Part shown: piece after piece, positions 21,140 to 33,151 of the stretch
How positions within the stretch are numbered: the first letter of the stretch is position 1
Layout: each line of letters begins with the position of its first letter
Assembly: GCF_035046505.1 (NCBI RefSeq)
Contig: NC_089825.1
Span: forward strand, 1,012,001 to 1,076,000
Source: Tiliqua scincoides
Lineage: Eukaryota; Chordata; Lepidosauria; Squamata; Scincidae
DNA: 64,000 bases
Direction: 5' to 3'
The notes under the pieces: generated by a model
Told to the model about the DNA's origin: nothing
What the model saw: the letters and a program-made list of their open reading frames with translations, nothing else
Database searches by the model: none
Translations under genes and position numbers: made by a program

Positions 21140-23320
21140 AATTTGTCCCAAAGTGGCTGCTGGGCCTTACCCAGGGGCAAGTGGACCACTGTGACCTGCA
21201 GCAGCCAAAATTCTCCCATGGGATACTGCATAGCCCATGCCAGTACTACTGCACCGCTATACATGAATTTAGTTTGGATTGGGCTCTGTATCTTACAGAT
21301 CGGGTTCATGTGTAATAATAGCCAAAAAAAAAAAAAAAAGTGAGAGGAAATAAAGTCTCCCACTGCAGGGGAAGACCCCCCTAGGGACAAATCAGTGTCT
21401 GTTCAGCAGAAATCCCCTAAGCACATTGAGAAGGGAGGCAATAAAATCCCTGAACCTGCCAAGAAGCCCCGGGAAGGACCTTTGATTCCAAGTAAACATC
21501 CCAGGAGAATCTTGGCCATGGAGAAGGTGCTGCTGGGTAATAAAGGGCACAAGCCTAACCAGGTCTACTCAGAAGAAAGTCCTATTGTGTTCAGTGGGAC
21601 TTACTCCCAGGAAAGTGAGGTTAGGATTGCAGCCAAAGTGTGATATGAAGAGCTATGGGGAATTTCTGTTTTAGCTTCAAGCAGCTAATTGCAGAACAGG
21701 CTTCTAGGGTGGAAGCTCTCATGGTTGTTGCCAACGCTGTGGTTCGGCTGGTGTGAGACACCCTCACCTGGCCTGCCACAACCACATGCTATGGAAGTTT
21801 GTCCCGCTAAGCAAGCAGCATGTGAGCAAACATGAGATTCATTGAGGTAACACATTCCTCAGGTCTCCAGCTTGTTCCCGAATGAACACACACACGATTC
21901 TTTAGATTTTTGGAGAGGCAAACAAACAGGCGCCAGGAGAATTCAAAGAACTTCTTACGTTTACTCGTTTGCAAACGGGGACCCCCCACAAACACACACA
22001 CGTGGAGAGACCCCGGAGGATTACAATGATCCAGGTTTTATAGGGTAGTGTAGGTAGGGGAGGGGGGACAAAAGAGCACACAAAGAGAGCAAAACACATC
22101 CATGGCAAGCATGGGAATAACAGACCAACAGGCCCACAAACATTTGGCATTGTTATCAGATTAACATCTTGATCCTCAGGATGGCAATTCGATTGGCAAT
22201 TTGTTTACAGAGATATCCATTACAAAGGATCTGGTACTCTATGCATCCCTTTTATTTGTTTATGGCTCTTATTTATGACTTTCTGTTTACCCTTGTGAAT
22301 CTATACCACAGTTAGCCTGTTCTCTAAGAGGAATTTTAGATGCTGGCTTTTGGTCAGAGAAGAGCCTTGTGGGTATTTCATATTGTGAACTGGGCATCTT
22401 GGGATATTTCTATATTGTGAGCTGGGCATATTGATATCAAGCTGAAGGAATACTGTGGGTGACAGGATATAATTGCCTTTTTCAGCAAAGGCAGAATTTC
22501 ACCAAGAGCAAACCTCTAAAGTGACTTAGGAGGAAACATCTGAGGAATTTGAAAGGAATCCAAAGGGAGGTGAGGAAAATTTTGCTGTAGGAAGAGGAGA
22601 GCAGTCTGCATGCCTCTAGCTGGACAGCAGATCCAAAATACACCTTTGCCTTCTGCCTCTTGTCTACATTTCGTGTTCTGTTGGGAGTCGAAACTCTCCA
22701 TGCAGTTGGCAATGCAAATATGCCCTGGAGCCAGAATTGCCACCAAATCTCAATTTAAGCAGCATTGCAAGGTGACTTTGGACATTCCTGCTTGGAATAA
22801 ATATCGGAGGAGTTTCAAGGGAAGCAGCTTGTTTTTCAGTAACAAGTTTTTCAGTAACACCTACTGACATCTCTCAGCGGTGAGGGGGGACTTCTTCTGA
22901 CCCAAAAAGGTGAATTGTCCTGTGGAATTGATTGGATCCTCAGAGCCTGAGATAAGAATATTCATTAATAGTGTATTAATAATTATATTAATTCGGCATG
23001 AGGTCTGGTCTAGAGGGTAGAGCCTCCATTAGGCCAAAGATAAACATCAGAAGGTCACTAGTTTGAGGACACCAGCAGCTCCCTGAATGGCGAGACCTTG
23101 AAGCAGCTGACAAGCCCAGCTGAGTGATTCCACCTGCTCTTGGTGTGAGCAAGAAGCGTCTTGGCCGCCCTCCATGTGAGAGATGGAGCTGCTTGCCAGC
23201 CAGTGGGAGAACTGGAGGCTCCAGTGGGAGAACTGGAGGCCAGAAGTGAGACCAAACCAGGAAGATCCATTCTGAAATGTTGTTGGTTCTTGAAAGAGAG
23301 AACTTCTATAATTGTAAAAA
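21140..23320. other. No recognised gene in right part of copy 2 block
   Basis: One hairpin monomer lies near 21553-21640. The rest (21640-23320) is single-copy in this window, with short frames only. The stretch 21800-22150 has a CA-rich run and no identifiable family. Confidence 0.35.
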
Positions 23321-23325
23321 TCCCC

Positions 23326-23411
23326 TTGAGGGATTTAGATAAGTCAGAGGAGTAATCTGATGACCGGAAAGGCGGTATATAAATACCGAGTTATTATTGT
23401 TATTATTATTA
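23326..23411. repeat. Short version of the ATT-tailed SINE-like repeat
   Basis: Inverted duplicate of 7779-7893 lacking an internal stretch of about 30 bases that contains the GCCTATGTAAACCGCC segment. Confidence 0.5.
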
Positions 23412-24534
23412 ATCGGTGTGCAACATCCCACCAATCTATTATGAAACTCCATGTCATAAAGGAAGACGAAAACAGGTGGAGAATTTATAGGCATGGAGAT
23501 GGCGGATGACGCAAAGCCTTGATTCAAGTGCCGTTTGTGTTCATTGGATCTCTGGCTACAGCTGACATATTCAGAAATAGCCTGGAAGAGACCAGCAGCA
23601 ACTTCACAATTCCAAAAGCATTCTTCAACACTCTGTTCCTGGACAGATGCAAGTCGTGGCCTTGGTGGTCTGCTGTTCATTTTGGTCCCAACTTTCATAT
23701 GTATAACTAACTGCACATTGCACACGCACATGCACTCCTTTTTAAAAACAGCAGCTGCAGTGAAACTACAATTGGACAGGAGGGGGTTTTACTGGGGTAC
23801 TGGGGCTTGCAGGCTACTATTTGCTGTGGGAAAAAGGACCTATTAGTGTCTGCCAACTGGAAGTTTCTTTCTATCAGGCAAGCAGAAGCCATGGCTCTCT
23901 CTCTCTCTCTCTCTCTCTGTAATCCACATCAGGAATGTGGTGGAGCAAAGCACCCCACATTCCCTAACCATGATCGTGATCCACAGGGGGCTGATCTGAC
24001 TATTTTTAAAACAGTCAATTCCATCAGTGCGCATGTCATACTCAACATAATGTTTAGTGTGACCCTAGGCAGGTTTACTCACTGGCAAGATATGATACTG
24101 CAGGCTGGAGCATTTGTGCAATAAGATTCCAGTCTTCTTTTTGATGCATGAAGCGGCAAAAGCGCAAACATACAGCACAAGAATGTCACAAAAGGGAATA
24201 TGGTCAGTGGTCTTTTGCAAGTCCTTTGCTGAGGGTCGTATCCAGCTGGTTCACAGAAGCCCTTGAAGTCCAAGGCTATGGAGTCAGAAAAACAAGGAAA
24301 CATCACAACAAGCCATGTGCTTCACTCTCTCACATTCTTTCTATTCAAATCCTCCACCTGCTTTATCTATAGCTTCCATCTTCTGTAATTTAGTAAGCAT
24401 GTGCTTGATCTTTGAGAGGACTATTTAAAGTTGACGTTAATAATAATAATTATAAGTGAAGCTATATGCACAAATTCATGGGGTGTGTGTGTGTCGTACT
24501 CTCATTTCTCAAATGAATGACTCTGGGTGCAATC

Positions 24535-24790
24535 TAGGTCCTTGAATGGGCTGGCACAAGTCCCTTGCGCCAGCCCAATGGTGTAGCAAAACTGCCACAA
24601 CCACTTTTGTGCCACCATTCAAGCAGGAAGGTAGGTGGTGGGCAGGCCCGTGGGGGGTGGGGCCAGGATCTGGCACTTGTTCTAACCCCAGTCCTGAGCA
24701 GCCTGGAGCAACTCCAGGCTGTTCAGATTTGCGCCACCTCTTTTGGTGGTGCAGATCTCAGTAACCCCACTGGGGCTCCTGCGGCATTAC
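24535..24790 (-). repeat. Family U repeat U3, copy 2
   Basis: Inverted duplicate of 4950-5205. Confidence 0.5.
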
Positions 24791-24819
24791 CTTGAAGACC
24801 ACCACTGTTGATTTGTGTT

Positions 24820-25386
24820 GATTGTCAAAAGCTGGGGAGGGGAGTCATGAAGGACTAACAAGAATGTACTTCCCCATCCAGTCCCTGGCATCTATCAAGG
24901 CAACAACAACAACAACAACAGTATTTATATACCGCTATTCAACAAAAAGTTCTCAAAGCGGTTTACAGAGAAAATCAAATATCAAATATCTAATGGCTCC
25001 CTGTCCCAAAAGGGCTCACAATCTAAAAAGATGCAACACCAGCAGACAGCCACTAGAAAAGACACTGCTGGGGTGAGGTGGGCCAGTTACTCTCCCCCTG
25101 CTAAAAAAAAAAGAGGAGCACCCACTTGAAAAAGTGCCTCTTAACCAGTTAGCATGGGTCCTTAACCAGTTAGCAGGGGTAGCAGGCAACCAAGGCCATC
25201 TCAGTTCTAAACCCCGGACTAAAGCCAGATTGAAATGGATCAGACTTCCCTAGGACCCTCTGGAGCTGGGATGTCACCAACTAATCAATCACCTTGCCCA
25301 ATAATGGGACATTTGAAACTGGCCGGAAATTATCCAATATGGTGGAGTCCAGGTAACGTTTCTTCAGAAGGGGGTTTTCTATCTGT
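24820..25386 (-). mobile_element. L2-like relic, copy 2, interrupted
   Basis: Inverted duplicate of 4640-4920, split by a later SINE-like insertion. Confidence 0.7.
24905..25190 (+). mobile_element. SINE-like insertion private to copy 2
   Basis: AGGCAAC is repeated at 24898-24904 and 25184-25190 around an insert that is absent at 4870 and 54500. It starts with (CAA)n, then GTATTTATATACCGCTATTC, GGGCTCACAATCTAAAAAGA and AAAAAGTGCCTCTTAACCAG. An older relative lies downstream of each CYP8B1. Confidence 0.8.
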
Positions 25387-25879
25387 TCAGTGCCATGCTG
25401 GGCGAGGATCAAGCAGGCTGGCAGACAGTCTCATATTCCAAAGAATCCTGTTCACATCCTCTGGATCACATCCTCTGGATCCTCTGGAGGCTGTAAAGAA
25501 ACCCAAATGATATGATTGACCCGAAAAGGTACCCAAGGGACATCATTAGATACTCCCAAATTGTCCCAGCTATGAGTGACTTTACCTGCAAATTGCTTTG
25601 CAAACTCACTCTGTGAGCCAAGAGCAGAGCACTTTAAAACGCCTGGATAGTCTGTTGCAGTTCTTCAGGTGACAATTCCACAAAACAGCTTCAAATGGAG
25701 ATTAGACAGAGAATGACCTGAATTAGTTTAGAATGAGACTCAGCACCATTCCAGTAGGCCTTCATAAGGACAATGGATTTTTATGCTATTACGGTTAATT
25801 AACATTACTATGAGATGATCGTTATCATTTGTGAATTATCACCATGCTTATCTTGCATTTGAAGCAGGTCACAAGCCCA

Positions 25880-26430
25880 AAGGTGCAATCCTGAACTGTA
25901 GACAGGCAAGCTCAGACAGGGACTTGTGTTGGTCTTGTAGGTAGGGGCTTGTGCCAGCCCAACATTGTCGGGAAAGTGCCGTAAAGCACTTCTGCGCCAA
26001 TGCAAATGCGCTTTGGCCAATGTGGGTCCCGTGGGGGGTGAGACTGCGTCAGCCGAGCTCGGCTGATGCAGGGGCTTGGGGAGCACATGGGGAGGGTGGG
26101 AAGAAGGAGTTTCGGGGTGAGGAAAGAGCAAGCGGCGGGCACTCCCAGGAGCAGGCGGGCAGGGAGCGGAAGGTGGGGCCAGGACCCAGCAGTTGTGCAG
26201 AATCCTAGCCCCGTTCCCGGGTAGCCCAGACCTGGGCTGCTCGGATTTGCGCCACTGATTGAGGTGGTGCAGATCCGAGTAGCCCCATTGGGACTGCAGT
26301 GGCTTTCCCCGAGGTAAGGGGAAAAGTTACCCTTGCCTCGAGATGAGCCTCTGGCTGTCTGAAACTTGCGCTGGGTACAGCACAGGCCTGCTGGCCTTCC
26401 TGCTCCAGCGCAAGTTAGGACTGCGCTGCA
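25880..26430 (-). repeat. Family U repeat U2, copy 2
   Basis: Inverted duplicate of 3595-4143, virtually unchanged. Confidence 0.5.
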
Positions 26431-26837
26431 CGTCATTTTCACCTTCTAACATCTCCATTTCAGTTTTGTTCTCTGCCTGCGTATAAGTTATAATTGCATA
26501 TTTATACATGTATAAATACATTTGGCTGCTGAGGACTTCTCTTCACGCACTTGATGAAGCGGACTGTAATCCACATAAACATACACCTATAGTGGTCCCT
26601 TTTACGTGTACATGGGGTAACTCTGTCCTTCCTCAAACCAGTCTGCTTTCACTACCCTGAACTGTGGGCTCACAGATACCTTCCCTAAGACTCTTTTTCC
26701 TTCCAATCTTCACATGGCATAATTTGCAACGCGCTTGTTCAACACGGTTTGGAAAAGCTGAAACCTAATTCTTTGATCAATTCTGTTTGCCTCTCTTAGG
26801 ACAGAAATCACTAAAGACCACAATAACAAAATAAGCT

Positions 26838-27060
26838 TTGCTGAGGAAGGATCAGCCTGGCTTCTGCAAGGGTAAGTCTTGCCTCATGAACCTTTGAGAA
26901 TTAACTGGAAAGGTCAACAGGCATGTGGATGCGGGAGAACCTGTGGACACTACATATCTGGACTTTCAGAAGGCGTTCGACATGGTCCCTCACCGAAGGC
27001 TGCTGAGGAAACTCCACAGCCTGGGAATCAGAGGGCAGCTCCTCTCATGGATCCTTTGGA
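26838..27060 (+). mobile_element. CR1 fragment, copy 2
   Basis: Inverted duplicate of 2968-3190. Confidence 0.8.
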
Positions 27061-27622
27061 AAAGTGGCTTCTCCACTTTTCATTTTCCCGAGTCTCATTT
27101 CTGAGAAACTGTCTTAGCTTACAAGCTACTCAGAATGGGGATGACTCAACGCAGTTCCAGTGAGTTTCCAAGACATGTCACAGCAAGCCAGGAGAGCAGG
27201 AGAAACAGGAAGACCACAAGGATCTAAACGAAAAGGTTTTCCCCCTTTCTCCCACAGAATCCTATGAAATCCCAGGTGGGGTAACTCACAGCCCCATTCT
27301 ATCCATTCCCCCACCATAGCCGGTGCAGGGTGGCCAGACTGAGAGGCTTGGGAGAGGTAAGGAAAAATATTTTCCCTTACGGCTCTGTAAGCCCTTCTGT
27401 CACCAATGAGTCTCCTTGGACCGTTGTCAGCTCTTAAGCTCCCTGGTCTCCCCTCCTTTCTCCCCACCCTGTTCCACCCACCCCACCAGCTCACCAGCAA
27501 TCCTTTGCAGAGCCGGGTGCTGGAGCGGGACTCCTCCGCTGCAGCCATTACATATGGCAAATGCAAAATGGTGGCCAGCAGCCCCCTCTTCGCAACACCG
27601 TAAGGCCTCTGTAACTAGCATT

Positions 27623-27766
27623 CCATTAGATACGTAGTTAGATAGTGTCACAGAGGCAATGAACATGAAATTGGACACACTCTGAAAGTTAGTCCTAGAT
27701 AGGGGGGCCTGGCGTGCTGTGGTCCATGGGGTCACGAAGAATCGAACACAACTTAACAGCAACAAC
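27623..27766 (+). mobile_element. BovB 3' tail or BovB-tailed SINE, copy 2
   Basis: Duplicate of 2261-2404 with TSD AACTAGCATT on both sides and an AAC tail. Confidence 0.75.
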
Positions 27767-28404
27767 AACTAGCATTATGACATCACAACAGTCCTGATAG
27801 GATTGGGCCGTTCTCCATTGCCAGCTGAGGGCCCCTGTTGCAACCTCCATGGGGTTCCGCTTTTGTTTTCCCAACCAGTTAAAGGTGCAGTGACTAGTTG
27901 GATGTCTGCCAGCTTGTGCCTGGATTGAGTTTAATCAGGGGGTTGGTGAGGACCTTTGCAGGTGTAAAGCTTTTCCTTTGTTTTCAAAAGTTGGTTTTTT
28001 CCCAAACTCAGGTGTCCAGTGAGGTGGCCAAGGTTACCAAGGAAGACACCACATACTGTATGCTATTCCAGAAGGGTTTGGGGATGGAAGGTTTCATCTG
28101 TATTTTGGAGGCATGAAAACTCCATTTGGATTTAAGGAGTAAACAAGTCCCTGTTCAAATTCGGAACCTTGAACACCATAGATCAGTGGTTCTCAAAAGA
28201 TTGTTTAAGGACAGGGGATGATTACATGGTTCAGTCAAAAGTATGGCCTTCTTGGCCCTGTGGTTCTGTCGTCACTTGCCATCACTCCTGCAAATAGACA
28301 CATGACTGGTCTGGCCCTTGTCGTCAATGCTCAGATGTGTGTTTTTTGCACACCTTGAATTAACAGGAAATAAACAGAGCTATTGAACATGAACCAGGAG
28401 CATC

Positions 28405-28771
28405 CCGGAAACTAGTCAGCTTGATGTCAATACCTAGAAAGATGTGGAACAAATTATTAAGTGGCGTGACTTGGAGCATTTCAAAAATAATGGGGTCATT
28501 TCTAGGAGCTGGCAAGGCTTATCAATAACAAGTTGTACCAGACTAAGCTCCTTTTCGATAGAGTGAGTAGATGATGGGAGTCCTGTGGACATAGTCCAGT
28601 CTCTAGGAAACTACAGATCGATATGCCTGATATCATTATCTAGAAAGATCCTGGAGCAAAGTATTAAGTGGCATACCTTTGAGCATTTAGAAAACAATGG
28701 GGTGATTTCTAGGATAACTAGTTGCACCAGGCTAGTCATCTCCTTTTTGACAGAGTGACTAGTCTAGTAGG
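28405..28771 (+). mobile_element. CR1 relic, copy 2
   Basis: Inverted duplicate of 1261-1624. Confidence 0.55.
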
Positions 28772-28799
28772 TGTTGGGAATTCTGGGGACATATCCTAG

Positions 28800-29085
28800 A
28801 TTGCATGTGCGGAGCAGGCGGGAGTGGGAGGTGGGAACAGGATCCGGCAGTTATGACGGATCCTAGCCCCATTCCCGGACAGCATGGAGTGGCTCCTGAC
28901 TGCTGTGCCACCTCTTCAGGTGGTGCAGATCCAAGTAGACCCATTGGGGACACTGCGGCTGTCCCTGGGGCAAAGGGAATTTTTTCCCCTCGCCATAGGC
29001 CAAGCCTCAGCCAGCCCCAAACTTGCGCTGGATACGGCGCAGGCCTCCTGGCCTGCCTGTTCTAGCGCAAGTTCGGATTGCACAG
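28800..29085 (-). repeat. Family U repeat U1, copy 2
   Basis: Inverted duplicate of 945-1231, closer to the copy 3 version than to copy 1. Confidence 0.5.
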
Positions 29086-30028
29086 TCTGTGAGCGAATGC
29101 TGCACTTGTTCTCAACCATATTCTTAATCCTTGGCCAATGGCCAGCCTAGCAAACCCCTGCTGTCCTGCCTGTCTCCTTCTACACGTTCAAAAGCAAAGC
29201 CCCAAACACGCTCTCGGATAAGGCCAGGAAGACTTCCATAAAGACAATGGAGGGGAAATAAAATACGCAGCACAAAGGCTGAAGATAGAAAATTGCATTC
29301 TGGGCTTGTGGGACGGCACTAGGCCAGCGTTGGGACAGAGTCTGGCCAGGAGCAAGGAGTCTGATCCTTTCTTATCCCAGGACACAAACAAAATGATTAA
29401 AGAGAAAACGACAGGCTTGCCAGTTCAACCACCATCAGCTATGTAAACGGTAGCAACAGAACGATGAATGCTTCTGCGTGGCTCCTCACATTTCAATGTC
29501 ACGTCTGCAGAATTAAAAAGGACTTCCAGAGGAAATGAAGCAAGTGAGACCGTCATCACCGTGGCCTTTGCGATTAGGCCTTTCAGCGCCCTGTTGCATT
29601 CCAAAGGGAGATAAGCCTCCCTGCCTCTCATGGAGGATGTGACTCTGACGCCTAGAAAGAATGGCGACAGAGGCCCAGGCTGTTAAAATGGAACGCGGCT
29701 TCGAGCAAAACACAAGCTAGACACACCATCAGTCAGGCACAATCCATTTTTCAACAAACACCTTGACCTGTCAAATATTGTGATTCCTGCCACGCAGTGT
29801 TAAAGCACCTCCAGCGAACCTCCATAACTCCGTGGATTGCCTTAGGCTTGGGGTGTCCCTTGGGGGGAGCTCAAAGACTTGGTGCTCTGCTGAGCACCTC
29901 TTCTGTTCTTGGACTGCTCCTGGTTCGGCCCTGCTAGGCTTGGTCATCCTGGAAGCTTAGCCTCAAGACTCTGAGCTCCCCAACCCCCCCCCCCAGCCAC
30001 CTGCTCCGCTTCTTCTGTGACACACCAA

Positions 30029-31024
30029 ACCGCAGGTTCAGCGAAGGGGATCCTGCTGATTAGATGGTTTTCCCCCCTTCCAGGCCAATCCCTCCACCTG
30101 CCTCTTTCATATACATCGACACACCTTTCAGTCTATCAGAGCTACCGCAGAAGGGCTTGTTTCTTTGTTTTTGTCCGTCTTTCATCATGAAGGGTAGAAG
30201 TCAGGAATTTTTCCCCAACCTCTGATATGAAGGAGAGTAACTCCGCTGTTTCCCCTTCTCTCCCCATCCAGGTGATGGGTGCATGTCACAAGCCGCGCGT
30301 CACCACCATCACACTCTCAGGGCGGTGCATCAAAAGAAAGAAAGGCTGCAAAAGAAATGAAAAACAATTGCAACCCAGTCCTATCCCCAGCAGCGCCACT
30401 GGGTGCAACGGCTCCAAAATAGCTACCACTGAATCCAGCGGCCCTGCCGGAACTGCCAGAGGTGTCCTTGGGGGAAGAGGACTGTCATCCCCTTCTCCAA
30501 GCAAAGGTGCCAGCCCTGCAATGGGCCTCCTTGCATCTGTGCCAGCTGTTTTGCTGGTGCAGACGGGAGGATCTCCGTGTTGGGCTCTTCAGCCTGACAC
30601 AGAGGAAAGGATCCTGGGGAGCAAGGCTCCTCCAGTTCCACTTCCCTCCCGGGCTGGTTCCTCCCCACACCCCGCAAACCTGCACCATCACCCGGCAGGC
30701 AAACTTACCACACGGGTGCAACGAGTTGTCAGCACGGCACTGAGGCCCAACTGCTGCTGGCCTAATGCCAGCTCTCCCTCCTCTTCGGGTGTCGCTGACA
30801 TGCCCTGAAGCATGTTTGCAACACCCATCACCAATGCTGGAGCTCAGCAGAGAGCTTGGTTGCAGAACAGGGAGCATTTCTACATCATCACATCATCGTG
30901 ACTTGGTTCTCCTCCTCCCTCCTCTCTCTCAAGACAGTATCACTCTGGTAAGTTGCAGAGTACTGTAGAGAGAGCTATTTCCATTGCCTCTGCTTGACTG
31001 TATCGCCTTTCCTCTGTCCTGATG
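30029..31024. other. No recognised gene
   Basis: Contains a 193-codon plus-strand frame (30227-30808) of low-complexity composition (Ser/Pro-rich). In copy 3 its reading ends earlier after small changes, which argues against coding. No repeat family recognised. Confidence 0.45.
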
Positions 31025-31191
31025 TTGTAGGGCAGTGTTTCTCAAACTGTGGGTCGTGAGCCAATTTCAGGTGGGTTCCCATTCATTTCAATATTTTATA
31101 TTTACTATATTAGACTTGATGCTTCCATGGTATGTGACTGCATCTGGGGAAATGTTGCAGACCTGTACTTTGAACAGGCTATACTCTATAT

Positions 31192-32621
31192 CAGTGATGG
31201 TGAACCTTTTAGAGACCGAGTGCCCAAACTGCAACCCAAAACCCACTTATTTATCGCAAAGTGCCAACACAGCAATTTAACCTGAATACTGAGGTTTTAG
31301 TTTAGAAAAAACAACTCATACATTAACATCTTTTACCTACTATGACTTGTAACCCGTAAGGAACTTTTCCTCTAGAAATTTGTCCAATCCCTCCTTAAAG
31401 GCATCTAGGCAAGTTGTCATCACTGCTTCCTGTGGCAAAGAGTTCCACAGACTAATTACATGCTGCGTAAGGAAATATTGGCAGGGAAGGGGTGGCTGCA
31501 AGACCTTACCGCTGCTCATTTTCTCAAACAAGAAAAAAAATGTTTTTTAAAGCCCCACCCACAGAAGTGGGCTCTAAGGCTGCAATCCCAGCCACTCTTT
31601 CCTAGGAGTAAGCCTCATTGACTCTAATGAGGCTTACTTCTGAGTAGGCATGCACAGGAGCAGGCTCCAAGGCTGCAATCCCGGCCACTCTTTCCTGGGA
31701 GTAAGTCTCATCAACTCTAATGGGGCTGGTTGGATGGCTGCATCGTGCTGTATTTCATGCTCACAGCTATGTGAAATTGTGCATGCACTTCTTTTCCAAT
31801 AGGATTGGAGAAGCAATTCCGTGGTTTACCTTTAAGATAATTGTGTGACGTTCTTACAGATAAGCCTCCAGGGGCAATAAGGCAGGGCCAGCAGCACCTG
31901 CAGGGCTGGCGCCACAAAGCCCAAGCTGTGGCCCGAGCGCTCTGCTCCCCTCCAGCGATGCCAGGCTGTGAGCTCTGCTCCCCTCCAGCCCAGCTCCTCT
32001 CCAGCCCCGCCACGGGAATGTCCGCGCTGCACCCTCAGGCTGCAATCCTTCCCTCACATTCTTGGGAGTAGCCCCACCGACTGCAATGGACTTCCTTCTG
32101 AGTAGACCTGCATAGGAGTGGGCTCTCAGGCTGCAATCCCAGACACGCTTTCCTGGGAGCAAGCCCCACTGACTCTAATGGGACTTCCTTCCTTCCTTCT
32201 GAGTAGACAGGCAGGACTTGTCTCTGGCTGCGCTGCTCCCCCCCAGCTGCGCCTGTGCTGCGGAGGAAAAGCCTCTCCTGGCGCTGAGTGGGCAGTTGGA
32301 AAGGCGGGCTGCAAAGGCTCAAATGGCTGAGGAGGAGAGCAGCTCCGGATTGGCTGGTCTGCAGCCAGTGAAGGGCCCTGAGCCATTCTAACAGAAAAAG
32401 CCAGGAGTCTGCTGGATGCTGATTGGCTGAGCCTGCTGGACCGTTGGGGAAGGGAAGGGAAAGACAGGGAGGGAAGCAAACTCGGGGCAGGTGGGGGCAC
32501 CGAAGGGAGAGGAGGCAGCAGCTCAGCGCCCCCCTCCAGGCTGCCTGGCTCAGCGCGCGTGCCCACAGAAATGGCTCGGAGTGCCCTCTCTGGCACGCGG
32601 GCCATAGGTTCGCCAACACTG
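31192..32621. mobile_element. hAT element nested in the MITE (1.4 kb)
   Basis: Perfect 8-bp TSD CTCTATAT (31184-31191, 32622-32629). Termini CAGTGATGGTGAACCTTTTA and, on the other strand, CAGTGTTGGCGAACCTATGG. Contains a CR1 fragment, two hairpin-monomer groups (31570-31720, 32035-32215) and GC-rich DNA; no transposase. Confidence 0.88.
31340..31531 (-). mobile_element. CR1 C-terminal fragment inside hAT element
   Basis: Minus-strand frame contains QHVISLWNSLPQEAV and CLDAFKEGLDKFL, the very C-terminal CR1 ORF2 signature. It has become part of the hAT interior. Confidence 0.75.
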
Positions 32622-32827
32622 CTCTATATGCTTATAACAATGACAGTAAATGGGATTTACTCCTGGGTAAGTGTGGGTGGGAGTGCAGCCTAGGATTGTT
32701 AAACATTTTCCTGCTTGATGATGTCACTTGCAGTCATGACATCAATTCCAGTGGGTCGTGACAGATTCTCATGCTAAAAAGTGGGTCCTGACACTAAAAG
32801 CGTGAGAACTACTGTTGCAAGGTATTG

Positions 32828-33058
32828 CAGTGGCGTAGCTGGAGGGGGCGGAGCACTCAGTCTGGCAGGGAACCTCAGCGAGGTGGGCAAGCGGCCCCTC
32901 CCTTCGCAGCCATTCCCAGCGGGGGGAGCAAAACGGAGCCTACGACAGGGAGTTTTGCTCCCCCCACCGGGAATGGCTCCAAAGGGAGGGGCCGCTTGCC
33001 CACCTTGCTGAGGCTCCCTGCCAGACTGAGTGCTCCGCCCCCTCCAGCTACGCCATCG
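32828..33058. mobile_element. Fold-back hAT MITE (231 bp)
   Basis: Perfect TSD AGGTATTG (32820-32827, 33059-33066). Nearly the whole element is an inverted repeat: CAGTGGCGTAGCTGGAGGGG against CGATGGCGTAGCTGGAGGGG on the other strand. It landed at the edge of the outer MITE's own TSD, so two hAT insertions abut. Confidence 0.9.
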
Positions 33059-33151
33059 AGGTATTGTAACCTTCAGTTATTTCTGACTCTTGTCTCTTAG
33101 GTGCCTAAACATGTTGCAAATGCCAATGCAAGGGAGAGCACCAGGATGCAG

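Larger units (their letters stand above)
15974..23320. other. Private 7.3-kb block of copy 2
   Basis: Copy 2 diverges after GGCATGGAGCTTT near 15974 and rejoins near TTGAGGGATTTAGA around 23320. In copies 1 and 3 the same place holds only a tail-like repeat. The block contains a family U repeat, a hAT element of 3.3 kb, a LINE fragment and unrecognised DNA. I cannot tell whether the block is an insertion here or a loss in the other lineage. Confidence 0.75.
14626..30028 (-). repeat. Inner inverted repeat, arm B (no CYP8B1)
   Basis: Inverted copy of 1-9408, longer because of a private block at 15974-23320 and a private SINE-like insert at 24905-25190. It ends its match to the visible part of arm A at 30028 only because the window starts there. 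Confidence 0.88.
31033..32814. mobile_element. hAT MITE, outer element of a nest
   Basis: Starts CAGTGTTTCTCAAACTGTGG and ends GAGAACTACTG. TSDs are TTGTAGGG (31025-31032) and TTGCAAGG (32815-32822); the copy 3 equivalent reads TTGCAGGG and TTGCAAGG. Without the nested element it is only about 350 bp. Confidence 0.82.

Noticed and set aside
30227-30808. 193-codon frame as a gene
   Set aside because: Composition is low-complexity and the copy 3 version (59546-60043) ends earlier; no recognisable motif.
32035-32619. 194-codon minus-strand frame as a gene
   Set aside because: Lies wholly inside a hAT element and includes hairpin monomers; GC-rich chance frame. Same for the copy at 61363-61947.
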